Assembly (NCBI RefSeq): GCF_042646085.1
Contig: NZ_JBHRSZ010000006.1
Location: 1 to 64,000 of the forward strand
Length of the DNA: 64,000 nt
Direction: 5' to 3'
Source of the DNA: Litoribrevibacter euphylliae
GTDB lineage: Bacteria; Pseudomonadota; Gammaproteobacteria; Pseudomonadales; Litoribrevibacteraceae
Shown in pieces: positions 63,358 to 64,000 of this stretch. Position numbers and translations under genes: made by a program. The stretch's first letter is position 1; each line of letters starts with the position of its first letter. The notes under the pieces were generated by a model. The model did not search any database. It worked only from the letters and a program-made list of their open reading frames with translations, and was not told where the DNA came from.

Positions 63358-63434
63358 TGCCCGAAAGCGTTTGAGTGATCAATCAATGCTCATTCATATT
63401 ACTAAGGTGTGAGTTTGATTGTCGGCTTCGGGCA
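63358..63434. repeat. Inverted repeat between panC and panD
   Basis: TGCCCGAAAGC (63358-63368) and GCTTCGGGCA (63425-63434) pair over 10 bases with one bulged A, around a 56-base loop. It lies in the 227-base gap between the panC stop and the panD start. Confidence 0.5.
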
Positions 63435-63485
63435 AGAATGTCGAGTTATTCCTAAGCTTATTCAGATATTACTTACATGTGTTAC

Positions 63486-64000
63486 TTAGGATTTGGAGTC
63501 TTGGTCTGTGCTCAAAGACACGACCATATTGTCGATCAAGCGGGCTTTACCAAGATAAGCAGCAGCTAAGATGACTAACTCTTGATCGGATCTCAGTGCA
63601 GGCTCTAGGGTTTTTGCATTACAGATGTCAAAGTAATCCGGTTTGAAGCCTGCCTGTTCAAGTGCATGATTAGCTCGGGATTGAATGCCTTTGAAATCTG
63701 CTTGGCTGGCAATGATGGCTTCTCTGGCTTCAACCAAGGCCTTGTACAATGCTGGTGCCGTGTCACGTTCTTCTTGAGTCAGATATCCATTTCTTGAGCT
63801 AAGTGCTAAGCCATCTTGAGCTCGGGCGGTGTCCGCGCCAATCACCTTGACTGGAAGGCATAGATCTTCAACCATTTTTTCAATGACCATCAATTGTTGA
63901 TAGTCCTTACGGCCAAAAATCGCAAAGTCCGGTTGTACGATGTTAAGTAGTTTACAAACGATCGTAGCTACGCCTCGGAAGTGGCCAGGACGGCTGGCGC
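63486..64000 (-). CDS. panC: Pantothenate synthetase, 3' part
   Basis: The reading frame continues to the window end, so the start lies outside. The visible 171 codons include RPGHFRGVATIV, QPDFAIFGRKDYQQ and LALSSRNGYL, all family motifs. It joins pantoate and beta-alanine to give pantothenate, the latter provided by PanD downstream. Confidence 0.95.
   Translation of the reverse strand, partial: ASRPGHFRGVATIVCKLLNIVQPDFAIFGRKDYQQLMVIEKMVEDLCLPVKVIGADTARAQDGLALSSRNGYLTQEERDTAPALYKALVEAREAIIASQADFKGIQSRANHALEQAGFKPDYFDICNAKTLEPALRSDQELVILAAAYLGKARLIDNMVVSLSTDQDSKS

Noticed and set aside
63486..63893. panC read as a short complete gene from an internal ATG at 63893
   Set aside because: The frame is open upstream to the window end and encodes conserved PanC residues (RPGHFRGVAT, IFGRKDYQQ).

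Overview
The window is chromosomal DNA of a gammaproteobacterium, most likely a marine, Oceanospirillales-like one. This is inferred from conserved gene orders (miaB-ybeZ-ybeY-corC-lnt-leuS-lptE-holA; murJ-ribF-ileS-lspA-fkpB-ispH-type IV pilin genes; pilS-pilR next to nadE). No species can be named from sequence alone.

Layout. (1) 0.3-12 kb: a FapA-like DUF342 gene, then a long minus-strand housekeeping cluster for tRNA thiomethylation, ribosome maturation, lipoprotein N-acylation, leucyl-tRNA synthesis, LPS export and DNA polymerase III. (2) 12-20 kb: small envelope proteins, an enlarged MltF-like lytic transglycosylase, trmJ, a thioesterase, a candidate structured RNA and a chemoreceptor. 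(3) 20.1-29.8 kb: an integrated mobile element of about 9.6 kb lying against a tRNA-His gene. It is bounded by a 78-bp perfect direct repeat (20114-20191 and 29753-29830) and has a tyrosine integrase at its right end. Arrays of a 12-bp motif lie just inside both ends. Cargo is a lipoprotein, a P-loop helicase-like protein, an extra RNase HI, a KAP-family NTPase, a serine recombinase and a coiled-coil membrane protein. (4) 29.75-30.03 kb: tRNA-His, -Asn and -Ser, read leftward from one strong promoter. (5) 30.2-45 kb: folX, ispB, rplU-rpmA-obgE-proB, rpsT, murJ, ribF, ileS, lspA, fkpB, ispH. (6) 45.2-58.2 kb: two sets of type IV minor pilin genes, one complete with pilY1 and one short without it, followed by the pilS-pilR two-component pair. 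(7) 58.3-64 kb: nadE, 3-hydroxyacyl-CoA dehydrogenase, pgi, panD and the 3' part of panC, which runs off the window end.

How the parts work together: the housekeeping blocks are ordinary. The pilus region combines prepilin-like subunits, the PilY1 adhesin and the sigma-54 regulators that usually control pilin transcription. The accessory region of interest is the tRNA-His island. Its integrase, terminal repeats and 12-bp arrays form a plausible excision/integration module, the helicase/RNase HI pair suggests DNA processing, and the KAP NTPase and lipoprotein are candidate host-interaction or anti-phage cargo. All functional statements for the island cargo are inference from visible motifs.
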